Under the pieces are notes generated by a model. The model saw only the letters and a program-made list of their open reading frames with translations. It ran no database searches and was not told the DNA's origin. Source: an uncultured Clostridia bacterium (GTDB lineage: Bacteria > Bacillota > Clostridia > TANB77 > CAG-508). From it: 6,667 nucleotides of DNA. A program made the translations under genes and the position numbers. Shown here one piece after another: positions 6,297 to 6,667 of the stretch (its first letter is position 1; each line of letters begins with the position of its first letter). Location: positions 1 to 6,667 of the forward strand of contig CAKPOC010000054.1 in assembly GCA_934169535.1 (NCBI GenBank). The letters run 5' to 3'.

Positions 6297-6667
6297 TTAT
6301 TCCTCTCCTATATTTTCTTTTACTCTTTTATTTAAAAATTTATCTTTTAATTCTAATATCATATCATCTTTTAAAATTAACAAGATACTAAAATATAATA
6401 TTGCTCCTAAAATTACCTGCACTATAACTGTTGTAATTTCTGAATGAATTATTGCTTTTGGAATTTGAATAACAACAAACATTATAACAGCAGAAACAAT
6501 ATATTTTTTACTTAAAGAAAAAATCTCTTTAATATTAAATTCTTCTTTAACAAAATAAAGTTCCATCGCTGTAACAGAAAATTCCGCAGCCACAGTTGCA
6601 ATTACTGCTCCCAACGATTGTAATTTTGGAATCATAAGTACATTTAAAATAGCATTAACAATAGCGC
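6297..6667 (-). CDS. Polysaccharide flippase (Wzx, MOP/PST family), C-terminal part only
   Basis: About 123 C-terminal residues are visible; the frame stays open to the window edge, so the ATG at 6635 is internal and not a start. The first residues, AIVNAILNVLMIPKL, followed by LGAVIATVAAEF, match the characteristic Wzx/RfbX pattern (NxxLNxxLIPxxGxxGAxxATxxxE) at the transition into the late transmembrane helices. Roughly four hydrophobic segments are seen, followed by a short charged tail ending KENIGEE. Wzx proteins move undecaprenyl-diphosphate-linked repeat units across the membrane in Wzy-dependent capsule or O-antigen-like assembly. Its position at the head of the visible rhamnose operon supports this, though a related teichoic or lipid-linked glycan transporter is possible. 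The stop overlaps the rfbD ribosome binding region. Confidence 0.88.
   Translation of the reverse strand, partial: AIVNAILNVLMIPKLQSLGAVIATVAAEFSVTAMELYFVKEEFNIKEIFSLSKKYIVSAVIMFVVIQIPKAIIHSEITTVIVQVILGAILYFSILLILKDDMILELKDKFLNKRVKENIGEE

Noticed and set aside
6297..6635. A complete 112-residue membrane protein starting at 6635
   Set aside because: The frame is open to the window edge, and the residues before that Met (AIVNAILNVL) continue the Wzx pattern, so this is the end of a longer gene.
1..6667. CRISPR arrays, tRNA/rRNA genes, insertion sequences, phage or toxin-antitoxin genes
   Set aside because: I saw no spaced direct repeats, cloverleaf-like segments, transposase motifs or terminal inverted repeats on either strand.

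Overview
The window is strongly AT-rich, has ideal AGGAGG-type ribosome binding sites and short intergenic gaps, and every recognisable gene is on the minus strand. Codon choice (AAA, AAT, ATA, TTA) and protein character suggest a low-GC member of the Bacillota, probably a clostridial (gut-type) bacterium. This placement is inferred from composition and protein resemblance; there is no rRNA or other marker in the window.

Layout in the direction of transcription (right to left). The window opens inside a Wzx-type polysaccharide flippase gene (6667-6297, N-terminus outside). Four genes that together make dTDP-L-rhamnose from glucose-1-phosphate follow: rfbD (6293-5460), rfbA (5444-4566), rfbC (4550-3972) and rfbB (3956-2988). 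They are packed as one operon, with exactly 15 nt between each neighbouring pair of the quartet once the rfbC start is placed at its Shine-Dalgarno-supported ATG. After rfbB lies a short leftover of the 3' end of a UDP-galactopyranose mutase (glf) gene (2986-2909). A membrane acyltransferase-3 family gene (2887-1760) comes next and ends in a hairpin terminator (1777-1738). Together these genes look like the end of a cell-surface polysaccharide locus: RfbA, B, C and D supply activated rhamnose, Wzx exports lipid-linked repeat units, and the acyltransferase may O-acylate the glycan.

Beyond the terminator, a 147-bp intergenic stretch holds a sigma-70/sigma-A-like promoter (TTGAAT-16-TATAAT) and two overlapping TGTATA-containing dyads. 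These lead into an FAD-dependent oleate hydratase gene (ohyA, 1612 to beyond 1), which is functionally unrelated and appears to be its own transcription unit; its last ~50 residues lie outside the window.

The most interesting observations are: the glf remnant directly abutting an apparently shortened rfbB 3' end, which reads as a recombination or deletion scar in the polysaccharide locus; a Tyr in place of the normally conserved Arg of the R-X10-H motif in the acyltransferase; and the dyad array upstream of ohyA. I see no CRISPR array, tRNA, rRNA, insertion sequence or clear novel system.
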